A stretch of 64,000 nt of DNA from Flavobacteriales bacterium (GCA_002706365.1 PALM01000044.1:16414-80413); one strand, 5' to 3'. Positions 54,167 through 63,583 are shown, counted from the first letter of the stretch. Numbers and translations are program-made. The notes: a model not told the origin generated them from the letters alone.

Positions 54167-54523
54167 GCTTTCATTTATTTAATAACCGCTTGTCGAGTGT
54201 TTTTGGCTTGAAGGACTCTTTTCCGAAGGAAATAATTAGAATGTGAGTAAAAATGTATCGAGACAAGCATTTGCTTTAACCACGGAGCCTTCCACCTTCG
54301 GCGGATGGCAGCACAAAGGCGCTTCGCTTTGCACGATGGACGCAGAGTCTTTTGAAATCAAATGTCGGACTCGGACATTATGTAGAATAAATTCATTCAT
54401 AAAACTGGTCTCGACTTCGCTAGACCTGACATTTGTGACCTTGATGTCGGCCTCGACACCAACTTCAAGTAATCAAGTACTCTGAACTTGAACCTAACTC
54501 TAAATACTCTTAACTCCCTTCCC

Positions 54524-54554
54524 TTGTAAAACCATCCCATTACACCTAACTTTG
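54524..54554 (+). promoter_or_regulatory. pruA promoter, TTG-N20-TAACTTTG
   Basis: TTG at 54524 and TAACTTTG at 54547 are 20 nt apart, the same spacing as the icmF promoter. The predicted start is near 54561, about 30 nt before the ATG. Confidence 0.65.
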
Positions 54555-54592
54555 CACTCCTTTAAAAAAGCAATAAAAAAACTAGATATATT

Positions 54593-56215
54593 ATGTCAAA
54601 CGCCATTTTCAATCCACCGGTAGCTATCAATGAGCCAATCTTGTCTTATGCTCCTGGAACCAAGGAAAGAGAAGAGCTGCAAGAAACAGTAGCAAGTCTA
54701 AAGTCTGTTGAGAAGGACATTCCAATGTTCATCAATGGAGAAGAAGTGAGAACGGGAAATAAGGTGAGCATGCATCCACCTTATGAGCATAAGCACTGTC
54801 TTGGTCATTACCACAAAGGTGGTGCTGAGCATGTGAAGAAGGCGATTGATGCCGCTTTGAATGCTCGTCAGGCTTGGGCAGATCTTCCATGGGAACAAAG
54901 AGCTTCTGTATTCTTGAAAGCAGCAGAGCTGATTGCCGGTCCATACCGTCAGAAAATGAATGGTGCAACAATGTTGGCACAATCGAAGAATGCTTTCCAG
55001 GCTGAGATCGATTCAGCATGTGAGATCATCGATTTCTTTAGATTCAACGCAGAGTATATGCGTCAGATCTACACTGAGCAGCCAGAATCTTCAGAAGGTG
55101 TTTGGAACAGATTGGAATACCGTCCGCTCGAAGGATTCATCTTCGCCATTACTCCATTCAACTTTACCGCTATTGCAGGTAACCTTCCTGCATCTCCTGC
55201 TATGATGGGTAATACTGTGGTATGGAAGCCTGCAGATTCTCAGATCTATTCTGCATGGATGATCATGGAAGTATTGAGAGAAGCTGGTTTGCCTGATGGT
55301 GTGATCAATTTGGTTTATGCAGACGGACCAGAAGCTGGTGATGTGATCTTCAATCATGCCGACTTTGCAGGATTGCACTTCACAGGATCAACCGGCGTTT
55401 TTCAGAATCTTTGGAAAACCATTGGAAACAATATTGAGAAGTATAAGTCATACCCGAGAATTGTTGGAGAAACAGGTGGTAAGGACTTTATCGTAGCACA
55501 TGAATCTGCAAATGCCAGAGAAGTGGCTACAGCAATTACCAGAGGTGCTTTTGAATTCCAAGGACAAAAGTGTTCTGCAGCGAGTAGAGCTTACATTCCA
55601 AGATCTATGTGGGATGAGGTGAAAGGTTACATTCTTGATGATCTGAAAAGCATCAAAATGGGTAGTCCTGAGAACTTCGAAAACTTCGTGAATGCAGTGA
55701 TCGACGAAAGAGCTTTTGATAAGATCGTACACTTTATCGACAATGCAAAAAGAGCAGACTCAGCCGAGATTATTGCTGGTGGAGGATATGATAAGTCGGT
55801 TGGTTACTTTATTGAGCCAACAGTTATCCTTGCTTCTGATCCTAAATACACAACCATGTGTGAAGAGATCTTCGGACCGGTAATTACCATCTATGTATAC
55901 GATGAAGCTGATTTTGAAGAGACGTTGAAGTTGGTAGACGATAATTCATATGCATTAACAGGAGCCATCTTTGCAAAAGACAGACATGTATTGAACCATA
56001 TGTGTAAGGCCTTGGAGAATGCAGCGGGTAACTTCTACATCAACGACAAGCCAACAGGTGCAGTTGTGGGTCAGCAGCCATTTGGTGGTGCAAGAAAGTC
56101 GGGTACCAACGACAAAGCCGGAGCAATGCAAAACCTCATGCGTTGGGTTTCTTCCAGAACCATGAAGGAGACTTTTGTTCCTGCGAAAGATTATCGTTAT
56201 CCTTTCTTGGGGTAA
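54593..56215 (+). CDS. pruA: L-glutamate gamma-semialdehyde dehydrogenase
   Basis: This 540-residue aldehyde dehydrogenase belongs to the 1-pyrroline-5-carboxylate dehydrogenase type. It has RIVGETGGKDFIVAH (catalytic Glu), FEFQGQKCSAASRAYIP with catalytic Cys near residue 327, and GAVVGQQPFGGARKSGTNDKAG, which is specific for this subfamily. It makes glutamate in proline breakdown. The proline dehydrogenase partner is not in the window. Followed by a strong terminator. Confidence 0.97.
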   Translation: MSNAIFNPPVAINEPILSYAPGTKEREELQETVASLKSVEKDIPMFINGEEVRTGNKVSMHPPYEHKHCLGHYHKGGAEHVKKAIDAALNARQAWADLPWEQRASVFLKAAELIAGPYRQKMNGATMLAQSKNAFQAEIDSACEIIDFFRFNAEYMRQIYTEQPESSEGVWNRLEYRPLEGFIFAITPFNFTAIAGNLPASPAMMGNTVVWKPADSQIYSAWMIMEVLREAGLPDGVINLVYADGPEAGDVIFNHADFAGLHFTGSTGVFQNLWKTIGNNIEKYKSYPRIVGETGGKDFIVAHESANAREVATAITRGAFEFQGQKCSAASRAYIPRSMWDEVKGYILDDLKSIKMGSPENFENFVNAVIDERAFDKIVHFIDNAKRADSAEIIAGGGYDKSVGYFIEPTVILASDPKYTTMCEEIFGPVITIYVYDEADFEETLKLVDDNSYALTGAIFAKDRHVLNHMCKALENAAGNFYINDKPTGAVVGQQPFGGARKSGTNDKAGAMQNLMRWVSSRTMKETFVPAKDYRYPFLG

Positions 56216-56237
56216 TATAGAAGTTTGTTAGAATAAG

Positions 56238-56274
56238 AAAAGCCTTGTCCTGATTTTTCAGGATGAGGCTTTTT
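56238..56274 (+). terminator. rho-independent terminator of pruA
   Basis: AAAAGCCT and AGGCTTTT enclose TCCTGA/TCAGGA around a TTTT loop, with a TTTTT run at the end. It starts 23 nt after the pruA stop. Confidence 0.85.
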
Positions 56275-56473
56275 AGCATAATAAATAATCTGCGAAAATC
56301 TGCGAGATTAGCGGGAAATAAAAACATCCGCTTTAACCACAAAAGCCCTCCTTTGTCGGGCTTCACAAAGTCGCTTCGCTCTCACAATGGACGCAACGAT
56401 ATATCAATCCTAAATTCCTTTGCGTCCTTGGTGAGAAAACTTTGTGAACTTAGTAGTTAAGGCTGAAGGTATT

Positions 56474-56508
56474 GAATTACGAATTGTCAATTACGAATTA
56501 CGAATGTC
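56474..56508 (+). repeat. GAATTAC heptamer array
   Basis: Five 7-bp units: GAATTAC, GAATTGT, CAATTAC, GAATTAC, GAATGTC. Two similar units (GAATTGA, GAATGGC) occur at 57024 to 57037. Confidence 0.75.
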
Positions 56509-56641
56509 AGCTTAACCCTCAAAAGAGGACGGAACTCTGTAAACTTAAAATCTGAGCTCTTTTTCTTCTGCAGATTTTCGCAGATATGTTGATTCATCTT
56601 TTTCGTCATCAATCTCCGTCCTCAATCCTCAATACGAACAT

Positions 56642-56659
56642 CATATTGTTAAGACAATA
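56642..56659. promoter_or_regulatory. palindrome upstream of the FtsB-like gene
   Basis: ATATTGTTAAGACAATAT is a perfect 7-bp inverted repeat with a TAAG centre, 47 nt before the ATG. It could be an operator or part of a promoter. Confidence 0.3.
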
Positions 56660-56705
56660 TCCTAAGAATCGGCATGTCAATAATTTCGAGTCTTAATTTT
56701 AAACC

Positions 56706-57014
56706 ATGAAACTCTCTTTCTCCAAGATCAAGCTACCCAAGCTAGTGAAGAACCGCTATTTCATTTCGGCGGCTATCTTTTTGGTCTGGATTGCCTTCTT
56801 CGATCAGAACAATCTGATCACTCAGATCCAATATCGCCTTGAGCTAAATAAATTGGAAGAGGAGAAAGAATTCTATCAAGAAGAGATCAAGCAAATCCGA
56901 GCCGATCTAAAAGAGCTAAAGACAAATCCCAAGACGCTAGAAAAATTCGCCCGCGAAAAATACCTCATGAAGAAAGATGATGAGGAGATTTTCGTGATTG
57001 TGGAGGAAGAGTAG
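56706..57014 (+). CDS. septum formation initiator family (FtsB/DivIC-like) protein
   Basis: The 102-residue protein has a single membrane helix (FISAAIFLVWIAFF), then a coiled coil (NKLEEEKEFYQEEIKQIRADLKEL), then the DivIC/FtsB signature NPKTLEKFAREKYLMKKDDEEIFVI. It is an inner-membrane cell-division protein that joins FtsL and FtsQ. Length and order are typical. It stands alone between repeat-rich gaps. Confidence 0.92.
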   Translation: MKLSFSKIKLPKLVKNRYFISAAIFLVWIAFFDQNNLITQIQYRLELNKLEEEKEFYQEEIKQIRADLKELKTNPKTLEKFAREKYLMKKDDEEIFVIVEEE

Positions 57015-57170
57015 TTTAATTGCGAATTGAGAATGGCTCTATGTTATAAAGCTTCGTCTCCCATCTATAATCCCCTTTAGGCTATTACGCAAAGGCACGC
57101 CATGGTTTCGCTAAGGTTCACAAAGAGCGAGTTCCTAAAACTTTGCGAGCCATTGTGAGCGCTCCTTCTC

Positions 57171-57187
57171 CGTAGTAGGTTACTACG
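57171..57187. repeat. CGTAGTA/TACTACG hairpin
   Basis: A perfect 7-bp stem with a GGT loop, with outer CTCCTT and AAGGAG arms that can extend it after a 2 to 3 nt bulge. Confidence 0.5.
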
Positions 57188-57256
57188 AAGGAGAAGCGAA
57201 GCGCCTTAGAGAGCCTTTGTGATACAGCAAAAAACCAACTCTAGTGCACTCCTTGT

Positions 57257-57288
57257 CCTTCGAATCCGCCAGCCGGCGGAGTAGAAGG
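57257..57288. repeat. nested CCTTC/TCCGCC hairpin
   Basis: CCTTC, GAA, TCCGCC, loop AGCC, GGCGGA, GTA, GAAGG: two stacked stems around a GC-rich core. Hairpins of this kind are a common dispersed element in Bacteroidota. It may serve as a terminator for the two convergent genes. Confidence 0.5.
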
Positions 57289-57316
57289 ATTAGCCGCACT
57301 CTAGTTGCACTCGAAG

Positions 57317-58594
57317 TTAAACCGCTGGTTTAACCTTCGTTCTCACCTCTCCAAATCCAACTCTCACTCCATCCTTAGTCGAAAAGCCTTTCATCACCAC
57401 AGTATCCCCATCTTGGATGAACTTGCGTTCACTGCCATCATCAAGAGTAAGTGGCTGAGTGCCTTTCCAGCTTAGTTCAAGCATAGAGCCGTAGCTGCTT
57501 TTGTCTTTCCCACTAATGGTTCCACTGGCATACATATCGCCGGCATTGATGTTACATCCATTGATGGTGTGATGCGCCAATTGCTGATTTTGATTCCAAT
57601 ACATGTATTTGTAATTGGAAGAACAGATCTTACTTTCGGTAGATCCTTCCGGCTGAATATAGACCTCTAGATTGATATCGATATTCTTATCCCCTTTGTA
57701 CTCAAGGTATGGGAATACTTTAGGGTCCTGCTCTGGTCCGGCCACTCTAAAAGGCTCTAAGGCGTCTAATGTGACGATCCAAGCAGAGATAGAAGAGGCA
57801 AAGTTCTTGGCTAGGAATGGACCCAAAGGCACATATTCCCATTTTTGAATATCGCGTGCAGACCAATCGTTGAACAAGACCATTCCGAAGATATAGTCCT
57901 CAGCTTCAGCTGTGCTAATACTTTTACCCAAAGGCTTCCCATCATAGGTGATAAAAGCCATTTCCAGTTCGAAATCCAATAATTTACATGGACCAAAAAC
58001 CGGTGGCTCATCGTCTTTGGGCTTTTGCTGGCCTTTCGGACGGTGAATTTCTTCACCTGAAAGTATGATAGAAGAAGCTCTTCCGTGGTATCCTACAGGT
58101 ATGTATTTCCAGTTTGGAAGTAAAGCATTGTTAGGATCGCGAAACATGGTTCCCACATTGGTAGCATGTTCAATGCTCGAATAGAAATCGGTATAATCTC
58201 CAATTTCAACAGGCATAAGATTCTCTACTTCTGATACAGCTACCAATACTCGCTTGATGAGCTCATCATTACCTTGAATTTCATTGTTCTCTTTAGAAAA
58301 GAGCTCTGCAATGCGATTTCTAAGTGCTCTGCTAGCTTTCTTTCCCTTTATCATCATGGAATTAAGGCTATGACTGCTAAAATCGGAAGCGTCGAAACCC
58401 AATCCATTTAACAATCCCGCCTCAAAAAGAGCATTGAGGTCGATGGCCTGCTCACCAAGTCTACTGGCAACTGAAATATTGCCATTCTTTCGCTTGATGA
58501 TGCCAAAAGGGATATTTTGAATTGAAAAATCGGAGTCTTTAGAAATTTCTAACCAGCTTTCATTTGCCGGATTATTTGCATTGAAGTCGCTCAT
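57317..58594 (-). CDS. fahA: fumarylacetoacetase
   Basis: This is a 425-residue two-domain enzyme, the last step of tyrosine breakdown (fumarylacetoacetate to fumarate and acetoacetate). The N-terminal SH3-like domain includes ESWLEISKDSDFSIQNIPFGII. The C-terminal beta-roll has YTDFYSSIEHATNVGTMFR (metal Asp and catalytic His), PVGYHGRASSIILSG, ELEMAFI, FNDWSARDIQKWEY and GDMYASGTISG. Full length. It is transcribed away from the giant secreted gene at 58797. Confidence 0.96.
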   Translation of the reverse strand: MSDFNANNPANESWLEISKDSDFSIQNIPFGIIKRKNGNISVASRLGEQAIDLNALFEAGLLNGLGFDASDFSSHSLNSMMIKGKKASRALRNRIAELFSKENNEIQGNDELIKRVLVAVSEVENLMPVEIGDYTDFYSSIEHATNVGTMFRDPNNALLPNWKYIPVGYHGRASSIILSGEEIHRPKGQQKPKDDEPPVFGPCKLLDFELEMAFITYDGKPLGKSISTAEAEDYIFGMVLFNDWSARDIQKWEYVPLGPFLAKNFASSISAWIVTLDALEPFRVAGPEQDPKVFPYLEYKGDKNIDINLEVYIQPEGSTESKICSSNYKYMYWNQNQQLAHHTINGCNINAGDMYASGTISGKDKSSYGSMLELSWKGTQPLTLDDGSERKFIQDGDTVVMKGFSTKDGVRVGFGEVRTKVKPAV

Positions 58595-58622
58595 ATTGTT
58601 TTAGTTCGCTTTTTGAGTTGCC

Positions 58623-58630
58623 CAAAATTA
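58623..58630 (-). promoter_or_regulatory. -7 box of fahA
   Basis: TAATTTTG on the minus strand lies 28 nt before the fahA ATG; no -33 TTG at the usual spacing. Confidence 0.38.
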
Positions 58631-58796
58631 AGATTTATCTATCCTCTTCATAGAAATGGTGCAACTTAAAACCCTCTTTTAGCGTCAATCAATTTGTAAT
58701 GGGCGCAAACTCCGTTCAATTTGGTATTATTGCCGATTTGACCGTATTTATAATTAAATTAGCGCTCCTGTAATATTATTGTAACATTGACCCCTT

Positions 58797-61700
58797 ATGA
58801 GAAGGATTTTACTACTTCCAATTCTATTTCTGGCAATTTTTTCTTTTGCCCCAACTCATCAAGCTCAAGCTCAAACTATTGACCTCTTTTGTGAGGATTT
58901 TGATAGTCTGGGAGTTGATAGTTTCTATATGCAAAGATTGCGTGTTCCGCAGTCGAGTACTGTCCTTTTCGGTAAGGATTCTGTAGTAACTAAAAGTTTG
59001 AGTCCATTTTCAGCTACGGATACCGTAGGTAATAGAACAAGTTCTTACTTGATCTCTCCTAGAGTAGGTATTTCAAATTTTGACAATGTAGGTATATCCT
59101 TCGACCAGATTTGTTATATAGATTGGTTCGATGAAGCAATAGTGGAATACTCTTTTGATGGTACAAACTGGGCCCGACTTCCATTGCGGATATTAAACGC
59201 CGGTAGTTTCGAGCAAGTTTATACGGGTAATAGTCTTTATCAGCAACCCCAAAATGCATTTAGTAAGCTTTCAAGGCCACAGATATGGAAGTTCTTGGAT
59301 ACTGCATATATCTTTACTAGAAATACAACGGCTTGGGTTACTGAGACCTTTAATGTTACTCCGGTAATCGATCGATTTACAAGAAATAACAATGGTATCC
59401 CACCTGATTCTATGCAAATTCGCTTGGGATTAGTAGATAACCCTGCATCTCCCGTTGGTAGATCTGGATTGCACCGTTGGTGGGTAGATAACTTTTGTAT
59501 TAGAGGCTCGAATTGTGAGTTAACACCTCCAAATATTTTATTGGATGATCCACCTGTAAACTATCCAAGTAGATATGAGGATAGAGTTTATTGGGTTGGT
59601 CCTTACCAATTCGATGCCCAAATTACAGACCAGTCTACCATTGACTCAGCTTTTATAGAATATTATGTAAAAAGAGATACTAACGGAGTGAACCCCGGTC
59701 CACGTGGCTTGGTATTTAGAGATACAGTTAACTTGGGCTTCCTTGGATTTGCCAGATATACTGGACAAATTCCAAGATACATCGATAACTTCATTACCAA
59801 TATGCCAGATAGCATCAGACCAGGTGATTCTGTGTATTGGAGATTAGCTGCTATAGATGGCAGTCCATGTAGTAATGTGCGTCAAGATCCTCCGTCTGGC
59901 TTTGAAAGCTTCGAGGTTAGAGGTAATCTTCCTAAGGCTTGTGGTACATCACCAATCTTTAACTTCCCATATTATCAAACATTTAACGGACCCGACTTCC
60001 TGCCAGGTGCTTCAGGAGTACTTGCTGAAAGATGGGTGAATGCAGAAGGTGACTTCCATGACTTCTACGTATGGACAGGACCGGCATTGGATTATCCAAA
60101 TACAGGTCCAGATGATGATTATCCAGGTGGAGGTAAGTATCTATTGCTAGAGGCAACAGGCTTTAGAGATAGTACAGCTTATCTTTTGTCACCTTGTATC
60201 GATTTATCAGAGAATCCAAATAACCTAGTTAGATTCTATCTCAACCAGAATGGAGTGGGAGGTGATACAGTTCATTTTGATGTATTCGATCCAACTCCGG
60301 TAGCTGGATTCCCATTTGGTAGATTTATTAATGATGTGATTCCACCTATTGGAGGAAACAAAGGAAACAATTGGTTGCCTTATGAATTTGGTACTTTCCA
60401 ATACCAAAATAAGGTGATCCAGTTTAGATTTAGAGCAACTCCTGCTTCTGCATCTGAGAACTCAGATATTGGACTTGACTCATTTAAGATCGTACCTGCA
60501 CCAATTCACGACATAAGAATGGATAGGGTGATATTAGGTCCATATATTCCCAATTGTGATCTCGACACATTAACAATGAATGTGCAAAATGTAGGTGCGA
60601 TTGCAACGGATACATTTGATATCTATTTTCGAGTGGAACGTCAGAATGGTGATACTATTCCCGGATACACTGTTCGAGGTCCATTCGGACAAAACGCAGT
60701 TATTCAGCCTGGAACAAACCAAAATATTGTTGTAGGAGATTATCAACCTCCACTGGGTCAGTATAGAATTAGGGCTTGGGTAGATTATTATAGGGATGAA
60801 GTAGTAGCTAATAATATCACTTTAGCTAACACTACAGGCCTCAATTGCAAGCCGATCGCTTGTTCTAAGGAATATTTTGACACGGAACCTTCACTATGGA
60901 CTGGTTTGGCCAATGATTCAGCTACAACAAGTAATAAGTGGGAGTTAGGTACGCCTGATTTCGATAGAACGAATTCGGCCTTTACTGAGCCTAACTCTTG
61001 GGATGTTCTTCTGAACAGAGGATATTCTGGTTCTGGTAGTGTGGAGCAGTTGATCACTCAGTTCTACGATACTCGTGGAGCGGATAGTGTGATCATCGCC
61101 TTCATGAATAACCGCGCCATGACAAATACAGAGGATGGGGTGTTTATAGAGTACTCCTTGGATAGAGGTAGAACTTGGGCTTATCTTGATAACCTAGAAG
61201 ATACCGTTTCACCTACTTATCCTTATGGATCTAAGCGCTGGTATAATTCATTCTTATCAGCCGGTGGATTTGGTGGTCAATTCTGTTTCTCAGATACCAC
61301 TAGAAACATGGTGAATAACTGGAATAACTGGGTAGAATCAGAATTGATGCTTCCAGACATTTTGGAAAATCAACCTGAAGTTCTTTTCCGCTTTATCTTC
61401 TTCGCTGAAGAAACAGAAGGTGGTAGTGTTGGTATGAGTATCGATAACTTCATGCTGTACGATCAGTATGGTATTGATCTGGAGTCGCATTTTATTGTAA
61501 GACCAATATCTCAGTGTGATCTTTCAGCTACTCAACCATTCTACACCGTAGTGAAGAACAGAGGTAATGCTCCTATTACTCAATTCGATATCACCTACAT
61601 TGTTGATGGACCAGCCAATGGTGGAGTGCGTCAGACTGCTACAGAAACCATCAACCGTACGGTTAACCCACGTGATACTATTCACATTGTGAGATCAGGT

Positions 61701-63551
61701 CCAAGATTCGACTTCTCAGAATTTGGTTACTATGATATTGCAACTGTAGTGTCTGTGCCTAATGATGTATGTAGTGCGAACGATACACTATGGGATAGAG
61801 TAGAGAATATAGATGGATGTAGCTTCATCTTTGAAGCAATCACAGGCTTTTATCAAGAAGGTAAAACTGCGGTGGATTCATCGATCTGGAGATTCCAAAT
61901 CACTAACGGTGATGAGAAATACGTGATCCAAGACGATTATGTAGATTATGTGCCGATCGATACTAACCGTCAGTTGATCTGTATCAAAGATGGTTCAACA
62001 GTAAGATTCGATCTTGGTGATGTGGATACTGCAATTACAGTCTACTCATTCATCGCATTCGATGGACAAAGAGATACAGTATTTGTTGACCAAGAAGTTG
62101 GTGGAGCATCTCCGCCTAAACTTTTCGAATGGAACTGTCCACCGGAGAGATCTGCAGAAATGCTTGATATCAGAATCAGAAACAAATTTGTTCTGCCGGT
62201 TGAGGATGACTATCGTTTCGATGTAACTTATAGAAATGATGGATTGGATAGTATCAACTTTTTGGAAGTTGGACTGCAGATCGAAAACCAACTTAGTAAT
62301 GATATTTATAGGATCATAGATACGATCAATCCGCCAAATCCTAGAGGATTGAGATATACTAGGAAGAGAAGCATCAGCTTCCCTCCACCTAAGCGTCTGA
62401 AACCTGGTTTGCATAAGATCACTGCATGGGTGCATGATCCTAACGGATTGCCGGATCTATTGCCATCTAATGATACTTTGAGACGAGACTTTATTGTAAT
62501 TGATACTTCTACTTATTCAGGATTAACAGGATTGGATTCTAATGGAAATCCGATCAATATCCCGAATGCACAGTATTGTACTTCTTTTGAAGATACTGCT
62601 AAATACAAGTGGATTGCGATCAACCCATATTGGGATACATTGAACAACTCAACAACTCAGTTGAATCAGAGCTTTGAAAGAGGAATTCTTGATGATCGAA
62701 CTATGTTGGGTGCTACAGGAGCCTATGATGGAGTTAAAGCTTGGGTAACAGGTGATTCATCTAATTATAAGAATGTGGACTCTACTTCATTATTGTCACC
62801 ATTCTTCAAATTGAGTGTTGATTCCTGTTACAAGGTATCCTTTGCCAACAACTATGTGATTAGAGATCGATTTAACGATGGTGGTCAACTCCAAATTTCT
62901 GGTGACCTTGGTGTGAGTTGGGAGACGATCTTCTACGGAGAACGTGATTCCCTCACCTTCGGCGACTCAACCATTCCTATTTTGGGTAACTATCAGAAAA
63001 ACTGGCACAATGCCCGTCACATTAAAGCTATTCCAGATAATAGCAAGAATAGCGGATGGACAGGTGAGTCTAATGGCTGGGTAATTTCTGAGAATATATT
63101 CGGTGGAGGTTTAACCCCATTGAATACGAATGGAAAGAAAGATTATCTAGGTGTACTTCGATTTAGGTTTGAATCTGATGCCACACTCAATGACGAGGGT
63201 TGGGCAATAGATAGCTTCTGTCTAGAGAAAATTGATCCTGCTATTTGTGGTGCAGTCGGTTTGGAAGAGCAATTGGCTAAGGCTAATTTGGATGAAGTCT
63301 ACGTTGGACAAAACATCCCTAACCCTGCGAAGCAAACTACAGCTATTCCATACTATCTACCTAGGCCTGCAGATGTAGTGCTTAGAGTGGTGAATGTAAT
63401 GGGACAAATGATGTATACGCAGAATCAATCTATGCCTAAAGGAAGCGGTTACTTTGATCTAGATCTAAGCAATTACGCTCAAGGAATATACTACTATACC
63501 GTTGAGGTGGATGGCAAAGCCTACACCAAAAAGATGATTGTCGTGAAATGA
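58797..63551 (+). CDS. giant secreted protein with T9SS C-terminal sorting domain
   Basis: This is a 1584-residue extracellular protein. A signal peptide (LLLPILFLAIFSFAPTHQAQA) is followed by several beta-sandwich domains. Repeated phrases such as ISFDQICYIDWFDEAIVEYSFDG and VEYSLDRGRTWAYLDN suggest lectin-like or MAM-like jelly rolls. CARDB-like spacers (LDTLTMNVQNVGAIATDTFDIYF, ATQPFYTVVKNRGNAPITQFDITYIVDG) lie between them. The last 85 residues form a type A sorting domain (GQNIPNPAKQTTAIPYYLP, QGIYYYTVEVDGKAYTKKMIVVK). It is probably an adhesin or surface glycan-binding protein; the role is not known. Confidence 0.9.
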   Translation: MRRILLLPILFLAIFSFAPTHQAQAQTIDLFCEDFDSLGVDSFYMQRLRVPQSSTVLFGKDSVVTKSLSPFSATDTVGNRTSSYLISPRVGISNFDNVGISFDQICYIDWFDEAIVEYSFDGTNWARLPLRILNAGSFEQVYTGNSLYQQPQNAFSKLSRPQIWKFLDTAYIFTRNTTAWVTETFNVTPVIDRFTRNNNGIPPDSMQIRLGLVDNPASPVGRSGLHRWWVDNFCIRGSNCELTPPNILLDDPPVNYPSRYEDRVYWVGPYQFDAQITDQSTIDSAFIEYYVKRDTNGVNPGPRGLVFRDTVNLGFLGFARYTGQIPRYIDNFITNMPDSIRPGDSVYWRLAAIDGSPCSNVRQDPPSGFESFEVRGNLPKACGTSPIFNFPYYQTFNGPDFLPGASGVLAERWVNAEGDFHDFYVWTGPALDYPNTGPDDDYPGGGKYLLLEATGFRDSTAYLLSPCIDLSENPNNLVRFYLNQNGVGGDTVHFDVFDPTPVAGFPFGRFINDVIPPIGGNKGNNWLPYEFGTFQYQNKVIQFRFRATPASASENSDIGLDSFKIVPAPIHDIRMDRVILGPYIPNCDLDTLTMNVQNVGAIATDTFDIYFRVERQNGDTIPGYTVRGPFGQNAVIQPGTNQNIVVGDYQPPLGQYRIRAWVDYYRDEVVANNITLANTTGLNCKPIACSKEYFDTEPSLWTGLANDSATTSNKWELGTPDFDRTNSAFTEPNSWDVLLNRGYSGSGSVEQLITQFYDTRGADSVIIAFMNNRAMTNTEDGVFIEYSLDRGRTWAYLDNLEDTVSPTYPYGSKRWYNSFLSAGGFGGQFCFSDTTRNMVNNWNNWVESELMLPDILENQPEVLFRFIFFAEETEGGSVGMSIDNFMLYDQYGIDLESHFIVRPISQCDLSATQPFYTVVKNRGNAPITQFDITYIVDGPANGGVRQTATETINRTVNPRDTIHIVRSGPRFDFSEFGYYDIATVVSVPNDVCSANDTLWDRVENIDGCSFIFEAITGFYQEGKTAVDSSIWRFQITNGDEKYVIQDDYVDYVPIDTNRQLICIKDGSTVRFDLGDVDTAITVYSFIAFDGQRDTVFVDQEVGGASPPKLFEWNCPPERSAEMLDIRIRNKFVLPVEDDYRFDVTYRNDGLDSINFLEVGLQIENQLSNDIYRIIDTINPPNPRGLRYTRKRSISFPPPKRLKPGLHKITAWVHDPNGLPDLLPSNDTLRRDFIVIDTSTYSGLTGLDSNGNPINIPNAQYCTSFEDTAKYKWIAINPYWDTLNNSTTQLNQSFERGILDDRTMLGATGAYDGVKAWVTGDSSNYKNVDSTSLLSPFFKLSVDSCYKVSFANNYVIRDRFNDGGQLQISGDLGVSWETIFYGERDSLTFGDSTIPILGNYQKNWHNARHIKAIPDNSKNSGWTGESNGWVISENIFGGGLTPLNTNGKKDYLGVLRFRFESDATLNDEGWAIDSFCLEKIDPAICGAVGLEEQLAKANLDEVYVGQNIPNPAKQTTAIPYYLPRPADVVLRVVNVMGQMMYTQNQSMPKGSGYFDLDLSNYAQGIYYYTVEVDGKAYTKKMIVVK

Positions 63552-63583
63552 TAATTGTGTTTTGTAAATACTAATCAAGGTGG

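Larger units (their letters stand above)
53966..54592. other. repeat island before pruA
   Basis: No credible gene in 627 nt. It holds copies of CGCAGATTT/AATCTGCG-type repeats (about 54009 to 54090), a CCTGAGCGTAGTAGAAGG motif (54129), a solo CTAGANN array (54146), a CACGGAG to GACGCAGAG region (54283 to 54350) and the pruA promoter. An 80-codon frame at 54243 is composed of these repeats. Confidence 0.75.
56216..56705. other. repeat island between pruA and the FtsB-like gene
   Basis: These 490 nt contain the pruA terminator, then a CTGCGAAAATCTGCGAGA copy (about 56289), an AAGCCC/GGGCTT hairpin (56343 to 56363), a CCTTTGCGTCCTTGG copy (56418) and the GAATTAC heptamer array (56474). A GCAGATTTTCGCAGAT palindromic copy (about 56571) and an ATATTGT/ACAATAT palindrome (56642 to 56659) follow. 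No gene is seen. Confidence 0.75.
57015..57316. other. repeat island between convergent genes
   Basis: These 302 nt contain a short GAATTGA/GAATGGC pair (57024), CGCAAAGG and CGCTAAGG pieces (57078 to 57130) and two hairpins. One is CGTAGTA-GGT-TACTACG at 57171 to 57187, extended by CTCCTT/AAGGAG; the other is at 57257 to 57288. No gene. Confidence 0.75.

Noticed and set aside
54243..54485. 80-codon plus-strand frame
   Set aside because: It is composed of dispersed repeat motifs (CGGCGGATGG, CACAAAGGCGC, GACGCAGAG) and has no protein features.
12783..57037. Heptamer arrays as CRISPR
   Set aside because: The units are 7 bp with no spacers, and there are no cas genes in the window.
57256..57290. 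Possible tRNA T-arm (TTCGAATCC)
   Set aside because: It belongs to a GC-rich hairpin repeat; no acceptor, D or anticodon arms can be drawn around it.
58650..58790. Promoter of the giant secreted gene
   Set aside because: TATTATTG-like boxes are present but none matches TAnnTTTG, so no site was called.
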